Source: Staphylococcus haemolyticus
Lineage (GTDB): Bacteria; Bacillota; Bacilli; Staphylococcales; Staphylococcaceae
Assembly: GCF_006094395.1 (NCBI RefSeq)
Contig: NZ_CP035291.1
Span: forward strand, 248,001-312,000
Reading direction: 5' to 3'
DNA length: 64,000 bases
Part shown: in pieces, positions 28,655 through 39,470 of the stretch
Numbering within the stretch: the first letter of the stretch is position 1
How the letters are laid out: every line of letters begins with the position of its first letter
Notes under the pieces: model-generated
Told to the model about the DNA's origin: nothing
What the model saw: only the letters and a program-made list of their open reading frames with translations
Databases searched by the model: none
Made by a program: the position numbers and the translations under genes

Positions 28655-30206
28655 ATTCAGAATCTTACAAGTAGGTGGGAAAGATTTAGAACCATTATTT
28701 GATAGTAAAAAAGGTGTTGAATGGGATTATTTAGATGATGCATTATTTACGTTTGATAGTGGTTATATTGAAGCGGTAAAAAGCATTATAAAAGCATTTG
28801 GTAACTTTGATTTAGTATTTGTACAAAGTGCTTACTCACCTGAATTAATGGATTTATTACGAGTCGTCGCTACACCTCACAATACGGTCATCGATGCACA
28901 AATGTGGTCTCCGAATTATGATGCTGAACCATTAATCCAACACAAATTTGTAAAGAAACTTAATTATCAAACTGAGGAAGATCTACACCATCAATTGTTA
29001 GCTGTGACATTTCCTGGGCAATATGGCGATAGAGTATCACCAATTAAGACAACTGTTAACCCACATTTTCAAGGAACGTATAAATATGAGGGGAACAAGT
29101 CACTCGTGTTAGAAGGTGATTTCGGTACATCATTCAAACCTATTGTTACGTGGACACAAAGTTTAGTAAGTGATGAAGATAAGGTTAACGAGCTTTGGCC
29201 GGAGTATTCACTTGAAGGAGATGTCGAAATCGAGTACACATTTAGATTATCTCCGTTTGGATCAACGGAATATCCAGATACAACATTACGTTTTGAGCAT
29301 AAAGATTTAAATCAACCTATTCAATTACCATTAAGGACGACTCAAATGAATGTCAGCGTATCTCTTAAAGCAAAAGGAAAGGGTAAATTACGTATTGGTG
29401 CCATTCATAAACGTTGGTCACGACTAGAAATGGGACAATTTATTATGGGTGGACAGCGTTTTACTGATGAGAAACGAGATGAGTTTATACATTATTTCAA
29501 TCCAGGTGATATGAAGCCTCCGCTCAATGTGTATTTTAGTGGTTATCGTCCTGCTGAAGGATTTGAAGGCTATTTCATGATGAATAAGATGAATGCGCCG
29601 TTTATCTTAATTGGTGACCCTCGTCTTGAAGGTGGTTCATTTTATCTTGGATCCGAAACTTTTGAACAAGGGATTATCAATGTGATTCAAAATGCCTTAG
29701 ACTTTTTAGGTTTCAAGCATGATGAACTTATACTATCAGGGTTATCTATGGGATCATTTGGTGCCTTGTACTATGCAGCTCAATTAGAACCAGCTGCGGT
29801 TGTAGTAGGGAAACCGTTATTAAATATTGGGACTATAGCAGATAATATGAAATTGTTACGTCCAAATGAATTTGGCACTGCAAATGATGTGTTGTTGGCG
29901 AATACAGGTGGTATTTCCACTTCAGATGTTCAACATTTAGATTCACGTTTTTGGGAAAAATTAAAAAACAGTAATCTAACAAATACAATATTTGCAATTG
30001 CATATATGTACAATGATGATTATGATGCTACGGCATTTCAAAATTTATCACCAGTATTGAGTCAACAAGGTTCACATGTTATGAGTCGTGGTGTACCGGG
30101 TCGACACAATGATGATTCACCTACAATAACAAGTTGGTTCGTTAACTTTTATAACATTATATTAAAAGATCAATTCGGGAGAGATAGCGATGTCAGCATT
30201 AAATAG
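28644..30206 (+). CDS. asp2: Accessory Sec system protein Asp2 (glycan O-acetyltransferase)
   Basis: 520 residues. An alpha/beta-hydrolase-like C-terminal domain has the nucleophile motif GLSMGSFGALY and a late histidine in PGRHNDDS that fit the Ser-Asp-His triad of Asp2. In streptococci Asp2 acetylates GlcNAc on the SRR protein as well as aiding export. ATG 28644 is preferred to the TTG at 28629 because GAAGGTG precedes it and the RILQVGGKDLEP start is conserved. Overlaps both neighbours, so translation is coupled. Confidence 0.92.
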   Translation: MARKFRILQVGGKDLEPLFDSKKGVEWDYLDDALFTFDSGYIEAVKSIIKAFGNFDLVFVQSAYSPELMDLLRVVATPHNTVIDAQMWSPNYDAEPLIQHKFVKKLNYQTEEDLHHQLLAVTFPGQYGDRVSPIKTTVNPHFQGTYKYEGNKSLVLEGDFGTSFKPIVTWTQSLVSDEDKVNELWPEYSLEGDVEIEYTFRLSPFGSTEYPDTTLRFEHKDLNQPIQLPLRTTQMNVSVSLKAKGKGKLRIGAIHKRWSRLEMGQFIMGGQRFTDEKRDEFIHYFNPGDMKPPLNVYFSGYRPAEGFEGYFMMNKMNAPFILIGDPRLEGGSFYLGSETFEQGIINVIQNALDFLGFKHDELILSGLSMGSFGALYYAAQLEPAAVVVGKPLLNIGTIADNMKLLRPNEFGTANDVLLANTGGISTSDVQHLDSRFWEKLKNSNLTNTIFAIAYMYNDDYDATAFQNLSPVLSQQGSHVMSRGVPGRHNDDSPTITSWFVNFYNIILKDQFGRDSDVSIK

Positions 30207-30732
30207 TTATACATTAACATGGCGTCATATAAATACTACAACCTTTATGTATGGTACGAAATTACGCATTGAGGATGATGGAACTTACTTTAACAATCCA
30301 TTGATGCCATCAGGGACTGTTATACATGATTGGCGTATGTTAACAACTTTTAGTGAACATAAATACGCACCATCGCTTCCTATTTTGAAAAAGAAACAGC
30401 ATTATAAAGTGGCTTTAAATTACAATGTCAAGCCTCTAGGTAGTGTGTATATTAAGATTACATTTTATCGTAAAAATGACACGGAGCATTCCAATTTAAT
30501 CATTCAAAATAGTGATGCAGAATTCGAATTTCCTGAAGAGGCTTATGCTTATAAAATTGAATTAATAAATGCTGGCTTGTCGGAACTTTTTTTCAAAAAT
30601 ATTATTATTCAAGAGTTAGATACAGATGAATCTGAAACACAATCTATCGTTGAAAGTAAAGTTAATTTAGATGTATTAAATAGAGTCATATTTGGCGAAA
30701 GTGTTAATGCGCGAGGTGATCAAAATGGCTAA
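30190..30732 (+). CDS. asp3: Accessory Sec system protein Asp3
   Basis: 180 residues, beginning inside the end of asp2 and ending inside the start of secA2. The pattern [20 protein letters not shown] and the beta-rich middle ([14 protein letters not shown] strand) match Asp3, a carbohydrate-binding-module-like partner in the Asp1-Asp2-Asp3 complex. GGGAGAG provides the ribosome site. Confidence 0.9.
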   Translation: MSALNSYTLTWRHINTTTFMYGTKLRIEDDGTYFNNPLMPSGTVIHDWRMLTTFSEHKYAPSLPILKKKQHYKVALNYNVKPLGSVYIKITFYRKNDTEHSNLIIQNSDAEFEFPEEAYAYKIELINAGLSELFFKNIIIQELDTDESETQSIVESKVNLDVLNRVIFGESVNARGDQNG

Positions 30733-33115
30733 TCAAGTTAGTAATGTGATTAATTCGATGCGTTTGAAAAGATTACAGAAGCAGTTAACGGCAGTAAACC
30801 GATTAAGTGATCAAATGCGAGACTATTCAGATGAAGCATTACAAGCAAAAACAGCTGAGTTTAAACAACGTTTAGAGAAACGTGAAACGACGTTGGATAA
30901 ACTGTTGCCGGAAGCTTATGCAACGATTCGTGAAGCATCGAAACGTGTACTAGGTATGTATCCGAAAGATGTTCAAGTGATGGGCGCCATCGTGATGCAT
31001 CAAGGTAATATAGCAGAAATGCAAACCGGGGAAGGTAAGACGTTAACAGCGACAATGCCCCTTTATTTAAACGCACTTACAGGAAAAAGCGCATTTCTAA
31101 TTACTACGAATGATTATCTGGCAAATCGTGATTTTCAAGAAATGCGACCTTTATATGAATGGCTAGGATTAACAGCGTCACTTGGCTTTGTGGATATTCC
31201 AGATTATGAATACGCCGATAATGAGAAACAAATGCTATATAACCATGACATCATTTATACAACAAATGGTCGCTTAGGATTTGATTATTTATTTGATAAT
31301 TTAGCAGACCATATTAATGCTAAATATTTACCTGAATTGAACTTTGCGATTATTGATGAAGTTGATTCAATTATATTGGATGCTGCGCAAACACCACTGG
31401 TTATTTCTGGTGCTCCACGTGTGCAATCCAATTTATTCCATATTATTAAGATGTTTGTTGAAACGTTAGTTGAAGATGAACACTTTAAATTAAATGTGAA
31501 TAAAAAAGAAGTATGGCTTACGGATAAAGGTATTGATGTAGCCAATCATTATTTTAAAGTGAATAATATCTACCTACCACAATATTTTGATTTGGTACGT
31601 GTCATTAACTTATCATTACGCGCGAAGTATCTGTTCAAAGACAATTTAGATTATTTTATTTATAATGGCGAAGTTGTACTTATAGACCGAATTACAGGGC
31701 GAATGTTGCCGGGTACCAAACTACAATCTGGTTTGCATCAAGCGATTGAAGCTAAAGAAGGTGTTGAACTATCACAAGATTTAAGTGTAATGGCGACAAT
31801 TACCTTCCAAAATTTGTTCGAATTATTTAATGGTTTTTCAGGGATGACCGGAACCGGTAAGTTGGGAGAAAAGGAATTCTTTGATTTGTATTCTAAGTTA
31901 GTAGTTGAAATTCCAACCAATCATCCGATTATTCGTAATGATAAAGAAGATCGAGTATATGCGAAATCAGATGAAAAGAATAAAGCGATACTTGAGAAAG
32001 TAAAAGAAATTCATGCCACTAAACAACCAGTACTCTTAATAACAAGAACTGCAGAAGCGGCTGAATATTTTTCAACCCAATTATTTAAAGACAATATCCC
32101 TAATAACTTATTAATTGCACAGAATGTTGCTAAAGAAGCACAAATGATTGCTGAGGCAGGACAACTGGGTGCTGTTACAGTTTCAACTAGTATGGCTGGT
32201 CGTGGTACAGACATTAAGCTTGGCTCTGGAGTCTATGAGCTCGGAGGACTTGCAGTCATAATCAATGAACATATGGAGAATAGCAGGGTTGACCGACAAT
32301 TGCGTGGACGTTCAGGTCGTCAAGGTGACCCAGGTGTTTCACAAATTTATGTATCATTAGATGATTATATTGTTAAACGTTGGAGTAACTCTAAACTAGC
32401 TGAAAATGAAAAAATAAAAGACGTTGATCCAGACAAACTACAAGATAGTCCTTTTTTCAGAAGAAGAGTAAGAGGGATTGTCTCTAAAGCACAGCGTGTA
32501 TCTGAAGAAACCTCAATGATGGCGCGTGAAATGGCTAATGAATTCGAAAAAAGTATCGGCATTCAACGTGATCGTGTGTATGAAGAACGTAATCGTATTC
32601 TTGAAACGTCAGACTTCAGTGCATTTGACTTTGATTCACTAGCGCGTGATGTCTTTGACTATGATTTGAGAACAAAGCATATTCATAATAAAGATGACAT
32701 CATCAATTATATTTATGAGCAGTTGAGCTTTAGTTTCAAAGATGACACTATTAGCCAACAGATTCAAACACGTGAACAAACCATTGATTATCTAGTGCAA
32801 CAATTTAACAAACAATTAAAAGAGAATATGAAAATTGCAAATAACGATTATTTTAAATTACGATTTCTTCAAAAAGCAATATTGAAAGCTATAGATGTAG
32901 AATGGATAAATCAAGTTGATCAACTTCAACAACTTAAAGCGAGTGTTAATAATCGACAAAATGGTCAACGTAATGCAATATTCGAATATCATAAAGTGGC
33001 TTTAGAAACATATGAAATGATGCTGATAAATATTAAACGGGCAACGATTCGTAATTTATGTTTAAGTATTCTAACGTTTGATAAAGATCAAGATTTAGTA
33101 GTACATTTTCCTTAA
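30725..33115 (+). CDS. secA2: Accessory Sec motor ATPase SecA2
   Basis: 796 residues. Walker [13 protein letters not shown] near residues 99-110, Walker [14 protein letters not shown], and GRGTDIKL plus [13 protein letters not shown] of the second RecA domain. It lacks the C-terminal zinc-binding Cys tail of housekeeping SecA, normal for SecA2. The frame is open to 30692, but ATG 30725 sits behind GAGGTGATC. It drives export of the SRR adhesin through SecY2. Confidence 0.95.
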   Translation: MANQVSNVINSMRLKRLQKQLTAVNRLSDQMRDYSDEALQAKTAEFKQRLEKRETTLDKLLPEAYATIREASKRVLGMYPKDVQVMGAIVMHQGNIAEMQTGEGKTLTATMPLYLNALTGKSAFLITTNDYLANRDFQEMRPLYEWLGLTASLGFVDIPDYEYADNEKQMLYNHDIIYTTNGRLGFDYLFDNLADHINAKYLPELNFAIIDEVDSIILDAAQTPLVISGAPRVQSNLFHIIKMFVETLVEDEHFKLNVNKKEVWLTDKGIDVANHYFKVNNIYLPQYFDLVRVINLSLRAKYLFKDNLDYFIYNGEVVLIDRITGRMLPGTKLQSGLHQAIEAKEGVELSQDLSVMATITFQNLFELFNGFSGMTGTGKLGEKEFFDLYSKLVVEIPTNHPIIRNDKEDRVYAKSDEKNKAILEKVKEIHATKQPVLLITRTAEAAEYFSTQLFKDNIPNNLLIAQNVAKEAQMIAEAGQLGAVTVSTSMAGRGTDIKLGSGVYELGGLAVIINEHMENSRVDRQLRGRSGRQGDPGVSQIYVSLDDYIVKRWSNSKLAENEKIKDVDPDKLQDSPFFRRRVRGIVSKAQRVSEETSMMAREMANEFEKSIGIQRDRVYEERNRILETSDFSAFDFDSLARDVFDYDLRTKHIHNKDDIINYIYEQLSFSFKDDTISQQIQTREQTIDYLVQQFNKQLKENMKIANNDYFKLRFLQKAILKAIDVEWINQVDQLQQLKASVNNRQNGQRNAIFEYHKVALETYEMMLINIKRATIRNLCLSILTFDKDQDLVVHFP

Positions 33116-33131
33116 AATGAGGTGTTCATAG

Positions 33132-34640
33132 ATGACAGTATATAATATTAATTTTGGCATTGGGTGGGCGAGCAGTGGTGTAGAATATGCTCAAGCTTAT
33201 CGTGCCAAATTATTAAGAGAGGTAAATCAACCAGCTAAATTTATCTTTCTAGACTTTATTTCCGCAGAGAACATTCAAACCTTAACTGACAATATCGGGT
33301 TTAAAGATGATGAAGTGATATGGCTATATCAATATTTCAGTGATATACCTATCGTACCAACAACGTATACGGTTGATGACTTGAAAAAGGATTTAGGTAA
33401 TCCTGTCACTGCTCAAACGATTACTGGTAAAACTATGCGCTTATACATCGGGAATGATAAATCCTATGTAAGCTGTTATTTAAAGAATGAAGATGATAAT
33501 ATTGTCGATCGTGCAGAATTTGTCGTTAACGGTATGTTAGTTCGGAAAGATTACTATAGCTATGTAAGAACTTTCTCGGAATATTATGCACCATATGAAA
33601 ATCGTGCCAAATTATATAAGCGACAGTTTTACAATGAGGATGGCTCTATTGCTTATAAAGAATATATAGACGGAGAATCGAGTGTCTATGTATTTGAGGA
33701 TGCTCGATTATACAGTAAACAGGAATTTGTAGCTTATTTTATGAAAAAGTTGCATCTGACTGAACAAGATATCGTTATTATTGATAGATCGACTGAAGTT
33801 GGTCAAAGTATATTAGAACATAAAGGATCAAGTAAAGTCGGTATTGTTGTACATGCGGAACATTATAGCGAAAATGCTACAAATGATAGCTATATTTTGT
33901 GGAATAACTATTACGAATATGTATTTGCACAAGCACCATATATCGATTTTTATATCACTGCGACGGATTTACAAAATCAAGTTTTATCCGAGCAATTCCA
34001 AAAATATACATCACATCAACCTAGTGTCAGAACTATCCCGGTAGGTAGTCTACATCAATTAAGTTATCCAATTGGGGAAAGAAAGCGATATTCTATGCTT
34101 ACGGCTTCTAGGTTAGCTAGTGAAAAACATGTAGATTGGATAGCGAAAGCTGTAATTAAAGCTAAAAAGAAAGTGCCGCAATTAACATTTGATATATATG
34201 GTCATGGTAACGAAAGATCGAGAATTGAAGAAATCATTAAAGAAAATGAAGCACAAGATTATATTCAACTTAAAGGTCATAAGAAGTTAGATGAAATCTA
34301 TGCGAACTATGATTTATTTGTATCGGCTTCAACAAGTGAAGGGTTCGGTTTGACCTTAATGGAAGCGGTAGGTTCTGGACTAGGCATGATAGGATTCGAT
34401 GTGAATTACGGTAATCCAACATTTATTAGTCACGGTGAGAATGGATATCTCATACCAATCGATAAAGATGACCAAGATGTCGAAGTCATTACAAATCATA
34501 TGGCTGAAAAAATTGTTCAGTATTTTAATAATGGGCCTAAGCATTCGCATGAGAAATCTTATAAAATTGCAGAACCGTTTAAAACTGAGCATATTACGCA
34601 AAAGTGGCAAAATCTAATTGATGAGGTGCTATATGATTAA
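33132..34640 (+). CDS. gtfA: SRR adhesin glycosyltransferase catalytic subunit GtfA
   Basis: 502 residues, GT4-type. N-terminal NFGIGWASSGVEYAQAYRAK, C-terminal nucleotide-sugar site with VSASTSEGFGLTLMEAVGSG (E-x7-E motif) and GHKKLDEIYANYDLFV. With GtfB it adds the first GlcNAc to serine/threonine of the adhesin repeats in the cytoplasm before export. GAGGTG precedes the ATG. Confidence 0.94.
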   Translation: MTVYNINFGIGWASSGVEYAQAYRAKLLREVNQPAKFIFLDFISAENIQTLTDNIGFKDDEVIWLYQYFSDIPIVPTTYTVDDLKKDLGNPVTAQTITGKTMRLYIGNDKSYVSCYLKNEDDNIVDRAEFVVNGMLVRKDYYSYVRTFSEYYAPYENRAKLYKRQFYNEDGSIAYKEYIDGESSVYVFEDARLYSKQEFVAYFMKKLHLTEQDIVIIDRSTEVGQSILEHKGSSKVGIVVHAEHYSENATNDSYILWNNYYEYVFAQAPYIDFYITATDLQNQVLSEQFQKYTSHQPSVRTIPVGSLHQLSYPIGERKRYSMLTASRLASEKHVDWIAKAVIKAKKKVPQLTFDIYGHGNERSRIEEIIKENEAQDYIQLKGHKKLDEIYANYDLFVSASTSEGFGLTLMEAVGSGLGMIGFDVNYGNPTFISHGENGYLIPIDKDDQDVEVITNHMAEKIVQYFNNGPKHSHEKSYKIAEPFKTEHITQKWQNLIDEVLYD

Positions 34641-35970
34641 TTTATTTGAAATATTTGATGAAGCATCACAAAGACTTCAACAATCACTTCAATTTGCAGG
34701 ATTCAAACATGAGACCATTGTAATGGATGATGACGGTTTTTTACCCGATAACGTCATGACGCCGTATCAATTTTTTGCAAATTATAAACGAAATGATGAC
34801 GATAAACCAGCATTTTTTAATGAGGTTCAAGTGCCACCATTATGGGAAATTAAAGGTAATCATAATCATGCAGAAATTATAGATAATGGCAATGTAAGAG
34901 GGCGAATATTTTATCGCGAGCATTTTAAAAATCGAATTGTGAGTTTTGTGGAGTGGTTTGATACAAAGGACCGTTTGCGTTCGGTCGATTTTTATAACAA
35001 AGATGGATTTAAATTTGCGGAAACGGTATATGATTTAAATAAAAAGCCCATCTTGAAGACTTATGTCGATCGTCAAGGGAAAGAAGTATTATATGAAAAC
35101 TTTGTCACAAAAGATATTATATTGGATTGGCAAGGTCAATCGCATTTCTTTGCATCAAAACAAGACTTCATTAGCTTCTATTTAGACCAAATAGATGTTG
35201 ATACTTCAACTGTATTTATCAATTCATTGGCAACACCATTCTTCGTGTTATATCAAACGAATCATGTGTCGAATGCAGTGTTATTCTGGCAAGAACAAAG
35301 TCATGGTAATGTCCCGGGAAATATGAAGTTATTGTTAGATAAAGAGACGCTGAATTCAAAAGTAATTATCCCAGATAGTGCAGAATTTGAATCTATTACA
35401 TCAAATGTTGAGGCGCAGTATCGTCCTTTAATCAGTCAATTGGGCTACTTGTACGATTATCAGAAGTCTAATAATTATAACAAGCAAGTATTTAATTTAA
35501 CTAATTCTGATGATCTTCCAAATTTAGAAGAAATCATACGACAGTGTGAAGATTATGAATTGCATATTGGTGCTATTACCGAAATGTCAGCCACATTAAT
35601 GGGCTTGGGTAAATATGATAACGTTAAACTTTATCCAACAATCACCCAAGCGAAGATTAATCAATTATTCCAAACATGCGATATTTATTTAGATATCAAT
35701 AAAGGTGGAGAAATCGTTAATGCTGTTGAACGTGCAATGCTCCATAATCAATTAATTTTGTCTTATGATGAAACTGCGCATCGTCGTTCATTTATTGCTA
35801 AAAAGAATATTACAAAGCAAGACGAACCTCAACAATTAATTGATATATTGAATGAAATCGCTAAGGAACCACGTGTATTTAAAGAGCGAGTCATTGCACA
35901 ACAAGAACAGAATAATTGTATCGATGAATCTACGTTTAGAAATGTCATTATGACTGCGTTAAATCATTAA
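34633..35970 (+). CDS. gtfB: SRR adhesin glycosyltransferase stabilising subunit GtfB
   Basis: 445 residues. It has a GT-B-like fold but no complete catalytic motif, as expected of GtfB, the chaperone/acceptor-binding partner of GtfA. Opening is NLFEIFDEASQRLQQSL. The start at 34633 overlaps the gtfA stop by eight bases behind GAGGTG. Last gene of the accessory Sec operon, closed by a clear terminator. No further modifying glycosyltransferase follows, so the adhesin glycan may be simple. Confidence 0.93.
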   Translation: MINLFEIFDEASQRLQQSLQFAGFKHETIVMDDDGFLPDNVMTPYQFFANYKRNDDDKPAFFNEVQVPPLWEIKGNHNHAEIIDNGNVRGRIFYREHFKNRIVSFVEWFDTKDRLRSVDFYNKDGFKFAETVYDLNKKPILKTYVDRQGKEVLYENFVTKDIILDWQGQSHFFASKQDFISFYLDQIDVDTSTVFINSLATPFFVLYQTNHVSNAVLFWQEQSHGNVPGNMKLLLDKETLNSKVIIPDSAEFESITSNVEAQYRPLISQLGYLYDYQKSNNYNKQVFNLTNSDDLPNLEEIIRQCEDYELHIGAITEMSATLMGLGKYDNVKLYPTITQAKINQLFQTCDIYLDINKGGEIVNAVERAMLHNQLILSYDETAHRRSFIAKKNITKQDEPQQLIDILNEIAKEPRVFKERVIAQQEQNNCIDESTFRNVIMTALNH

Positions 35971-35985
35971 ATGAGGATAATAAAG

Positions 35986-36044
35986 CTTTTGAGATGAATG
36001 AAGACTTACAAAAAGTCGACTTTTATCTCAAAAGGTTTTTTGTT
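35986..36044 (+). terminator. Terminator of the accessory Sec operon
   Basis: Stem CTTTTGAGATGA (35986-35997) / TTATCTCAAAAG (36023-36034) with a second inner stem GACT/AGTC, followed by GGTTTTTTGTTTT. Confidence 0.8.
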
Positions 36045-36049
36045 TTGTA

Positions 36050-36270
36050 AAGGCGTTCTTAGATAGATGATTACTCGCATAAGCTGCTTCGCGTTCCTGG
36101 GGTGCCGTCTCTATAGCAGTTCTTTGATTTTAATCATTAGAACTACTTACGTAAGTGTGTGAACACTTACGTTCATTTACGTCACTGCTCCCCTAGGCGT
36201 CTTCGCAATTATGTTTCGTATTCTATCTTAGAACTACACACTAAAGAATGTGAACGCTTATGTTTTTTTA
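36050..36270. repeat. Palindrome-rich intergenic element
   Basis: Within a 372-bp gene-free gap. The core is a perfect stem CGTAAGTGT (36150-36158), loop GTGA, ACACTTACG (36163-36171). Outside it AGCAGT (36115-36120) pairs with ACTGCT (36184-36189), and CCTGGGG with CCCCTAGG. It is more GC-rich than its surroundings and fits a dispersed staphylococcal intergenic repeat or a structured RNA; nothing encodes protein here. Confidence 0.5.
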
Positions 36271-36342
36271 TGTGGTTTTAATTTAAAACAATTTTCAAGA
36301 AAGTATATCTAGTTTTAACAAATAAATGATTTATATAAATAG

Positions 36343-37341
36343 TTACTCTCTGTTGTTTTCAATAGTGATTATAGTACCGTTAGAATCAGATTTAATATTT
36401 AATTTTAAAGAGAATCTTTCGCAAATATCTTTAATAATAGTTAACCCTTTAGATTTAGTAGACATATCATTAAAGCCAATGCCATTATCCTGAATAGTAA
36501 TATAATTCTCATTTAGATAAATGGTAATGCGCGATGAATTAGAATGTTTATAAACATTAGAAATAATGTTATCGAATAAGCGCTCATACCATAATTGGTC
36601 ACCAAGCCAATAAATACGGTTACCTTCAACATTTAGAATGGTTAGTATGTTCTTTGAATCTAATAGATAGTGCCATTTATCAATTGTTGTGTTTATACAT
36701 GCTTGTATATCAACTTGGTGGTTAAACGTATAAAATTTAGAAATATCATCTTTGTTAGGTAATGCCTTAATTAAATTAGAAATATAGTTTATCTTTTCAT
36801 AAGATAATTCTATATCATTATCATTAATTTGGTATTGAAATCCGAGTTGGTATAACTCTAAATTTAATGCAGTTAGAGGCGTATTAATATCATGGGCAAG
36901 TTGATTAATGTAATTTTGTTCTTGCTTTTTGTTTTCGATAATTTCTAACTCTCTAAATCTTAGTCTGTCTATTAAGATATTTATAGATTGGCCAACTTCA
37001 TCAATTTCGTCATTTATATGAGTAGGTATGTCTAATTTATTAGGTAATTTGTCACTATTAGCAATGTCTAATAATTTATCATTAAGTAAACGTAAACGAT
37101 CCACAATTTTATATACATAGCGTGAAGCAATAATAACTAAAGTAATTAGAATTAAGAAGAAAAAGATATAAAAAATTATTGTAAGACTACTGGATTTAAA
37201 ATTTAAACCGATTGGATAACCCAAGACTTTTTCAATAAATAGAATACATAGTAGTATCATGCTATTGATAGCTAAAAAAACTAGAGGTATCGATAATAAA
37301 CCCAATCCCATGAACATATAGTATTTTTTTAATAGTCTCAT
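36343..37341 (-). CDS. Two-component sensor histidine kinase
   Basis: 332 residues. Two transmembrane helices (residues 8-36 and 53-73) with only about 15 residues outside, then a HAMP-like segment, H-box with His150 (NQLAHDINTPLTAL), N-box FDNIISNVYKHS (Asn258/262) and G1 box IQDNGIGF. The short external loop is like intramembrane-sensing or partner-dependent kinases. Follows the response-regulator gene by three bases. Signal unknown. Confidence 0.9.
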   Translation of the reverse strand: MRLLKKYYMFMGLGLLSIPLVFLAINSMILLCILFIEKVLGYPIGLNFKSSSLTIIFYIFFFLILITLVIIASRYVYKIVDRLRLLNDKLLDIANSDKLPNKLDIPTHINDEIDEVGQSINILIDRLRFRELEIIENKKQEQNYINQLAHDINTPLTALNLELYQLGFQYQINDNDIELSYEKINYISNLIKALPNKDDISKFYTFNHQVDIQACINTTIDKWHYLLDSKNILTILNVEGNRIYWLGDQLWYERLFDNIISNVYKHSNSSRITIYLNENYITIQDNGIGFNDMSTKSKGLTIIKDICERFSLKLNIKSDSNGTIITIENNRE

Positions 37342-37344
37342 AAA

Positions 37345-38001
37345 TTAGCCCCCATTTAATCTATAACCAATACCATAAATAGTCTCAATAATTGTTCCAG
37401 AATCTAATAACTTAGTTCTTAATTTTTTTACATAAGCGTTCAAAGTATTTTCAGAAGCGGATTCAAATTGCCAAACGTAATCAATAATTTGATCCTTAGT
37501 TAAAATCAAATCTCTATTTTCATACATATAGAAAAATAATCGACGTTCCGTTTTAGTTAAAGATAATTGGTTCCCATCATTAGATTTGATTATCTTGTCT
37601 TTAGCATTAACTTTAAACTCATAAAATTGAGCCTCTTTATCAGCATAATGGATAGTTAAAAGATTATTAATTCTAGAAATAAGTTCTCTCGGATTGAAAG
37701 GTTTGGTAAGGTAATCATCGCCATTATTCAAACCTTTAACTTTAGAATCGATATCAACTCTTGCTGATAAATAAATAATAGGTATAGTAGAAATGCTTCT
37801 TATTTCATCAGTGATAGACAAACCATCATTATTGGGTAACATAATATCCATAATAATGATATGAACGTCATTCAATACGTTAAAAACGCTATCTCCAGTT
37901 CTATCTAATGTCACCTGTGCACCTTTTTGTTGTAATATTTGTTTTAAATTTTTAGCGATGGTTTCATCGTCTTCTACTAATAAAATATGAAACCCCTCCA
38001 T
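37345..38001 (-). CDS. OmpR/PhoB-type response regulator
   Basis: 218 residues from ATG 38001. Receiver domain with acidic pair EDDE (residues 10-13), phosphoacceptor Asp52 in IIIMDIMLP, and Lys in YLTKPFNPREL; C-terminal winged helix (LSLTKTERRLFFYM, ENTLNAYVKKLRTKL). An upstream ATG at 38016 is part of GGAGGTG, the ribosome site, so it is not the start. Partner of the adjacent kinase. The divergent lipoprotein/DUF4064 unit is a possible target. Confidence 0.92.
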   Translation of the reverse strand: MEGFHILLVEDDETIAKNLKQILQQKGAQVTLDRTGDSVFNVLNDVHIIIMDIMLPNNDGLSITDEIRSISTIPIIYLSARVDIDSKVKGLNNGDDYLTKPFNPRELISRINNLLTIHYADKEAQFYEFKVNAKDKIIKSNDGNQLSLTKTERRLFFYMYENRDLILTKDQIIDYVWQFESASENTLNAYVKKLRTKLLDSGTIIETIYGIGYRLNGG

Positions 38002-38022
38002 ATATTTCACCTCCATGTTTTA

Positions 38023-38214
38023 TTAATTAATTAATATAAATGTTGGTATATAGAATAGCACGTATAAACCAAAGAATAATACGGGAATTTTAAATGTAGG
38101 AGAATAATCTTTATCTCTTAACCATGAAAGTATTTCGTATATTCCTGTTAAAAAAGCTATTGCTAAACTCCCCATTGAAATGAGTAATAATACAGATGAT
38201 ATGATACCAGTCAT
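38023..38214 (-). CDS. Small two-helix membrane protein
   Basis: 63 residues with two hydrophobic helices (residues 3-27 and 43-62) joined by a charged turn (WLRDKDYSPTFK). AAGGAG lies nine bases upstream of ATG 38214. It is the first gene of the minus-strand unit with the response regulator and kinase. Given the tiny external loop of the kinase, it may be an accessory sensor (inference). No family recognised. Confidence 0.7.
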   Translation of the reverse strand: MTGIISSVLLLISMGSLAIAFLTGIYEILSWLRDKDYSPTFKIPVLFFGLYVLFYIPTFILIN

Positions 38215-38465
38215 TCATATGCACTCCTTTATCTGATTTTGTAATTCCAGTTTAAAAACTAATTCTGAAAAAGTTATGAATAATTCGTATTATCTTCTTA
38301 AATTCATATAAAAGAGTTCGAAAGGTTGGGATATCAATTAATTATTAATGTCACTAAAAAATTTAAATCAAATATAAAAATATATTACTTTTTAAGTTTT
38401 AAAATATAAAATAATATATGTAAATAGTATCTTTTCAATTTACAAAAAAAGATGAGGAGGCTAAT
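38215..38465. other. Divergent promoter region, two-component system / lipoprotein
   Basis: 250 very AT-rich bases between divergent units. A strong GAGGAGG ribosome site lies at 38454-38460. No direct-repeat regulator box could be assigned with confidence. Confidence 0.4.
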
Positions 38466-39456
38466 ATGAAAAGATTATTTTTTATAAGTATTATATTTTT
38501 AGTATTTTTAGGAGGATGTTCCTTCAGTGACAACAAAGATAAAGCAGAAGGTGAAGAAGCCAATAACAAGGCTAAAGCTACAGACAAAATGAAAAAATTT
38601 AAAAATAGGTCAAGTCGTGGATGCTGACGGTGTAGATATTAAAGTAGTTAAAGCTGAATTCGTAGATAACTATGATGAGTATAGTGCGCCTGTAAATGGC
38701 AAAGCTTTGAGAGTATACATAAAGTTTAGAAATAATAACGATGATCAAGTTTTAATGGATAATACTGATTTCAGTATGAAAGTAAATAACGAGAATTATG
38801 AAGAATGGTATGGTAGTGAAGATATGCATGAAGGATTTAGCCACCAATTAAATCAGCATAACACTGCATCAGGCTACATTACTTATGATGTACCGGAAAG
38901 TGATCAATATACTTTAGAATTAGATACCGTACCTAATTTCAACAAAGTTAGGGCACAATGGATTATTAATAAATCAGAAATTAAGAATTCAAATGGCACT
39001 AAAGATACTTCGGCTAGCTCAACTACAGATGTTGAGGACGAATCAGATACAACATCTTCTAGTAAAAAAGAAAATGATGATTCTGATCAAGCGGACGTGG
39101 GCGTGACATACCCTGCTTATATGTACAATGCTTTAGTAGATGAATATAATTCACTCACTGATGGTGAAAAGATGAACCATGTATCTAAAGATGTGTTAGA
39201 AATTGAGTATGATCAATTAGAAGCTCGTGTAGAAGCATTGTATGAGAAAGAAAATGCTAAAGCGGAAAAAGAATACGAAAAAGCAATGCAAGATTATGAA
39301 GACCAATTGGCTCAAGAAGAATATGAACAACAACAAGCAGAACAAGCTGAAAATGAAGCATCTGAATCTGATGACAATTCAAATGGTCCTGGTTCTGATG
39401 ATCCATCATTAGACAGTGGAACAGAAGATACTTCTTCTGAAGATGACGCAGCGTAG
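38466..39456 (+). pseudogene. Lipoprotein with Ig-like (DUF4352/DUF5067-type) domain, frameshifted
   Basis: ATG 38466 behind GAGGAGG opens a lipoprotein signal (ISIIFLVFLGGCSFSDNK), but the frame ends after 56 codons at a TGA (38627-38629 region). The remaining 280 codons continue in the +1 frame. Removing one A from the run AAAAA at 38601-38605 joins them as MKKFKIGQVVDADGVDIKVV. The main part has an Ig-like domain (about 110 residues), an acidic linker, YPAYMYNALVDEYNSLTDGE and an acidic, Glu/Gln-rich helical tail. It should be anchored outside the membrane. The GTG at 38617 is not a plausible true start. Either a recent null, a phase-variable tract, or a read error. Confidence 0.75.
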
Positions 39457-39470
39457 AGAAGGAGACAACA

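Noticed and set aside
38617..39456. Taking GTG 38617 as the true start of the Ig-like protein
   Set aside because: No ribosome site precedes it, the protein would lack an export signal, and a leader with lipobox in the neighbouring frame fits after a one-base correction.
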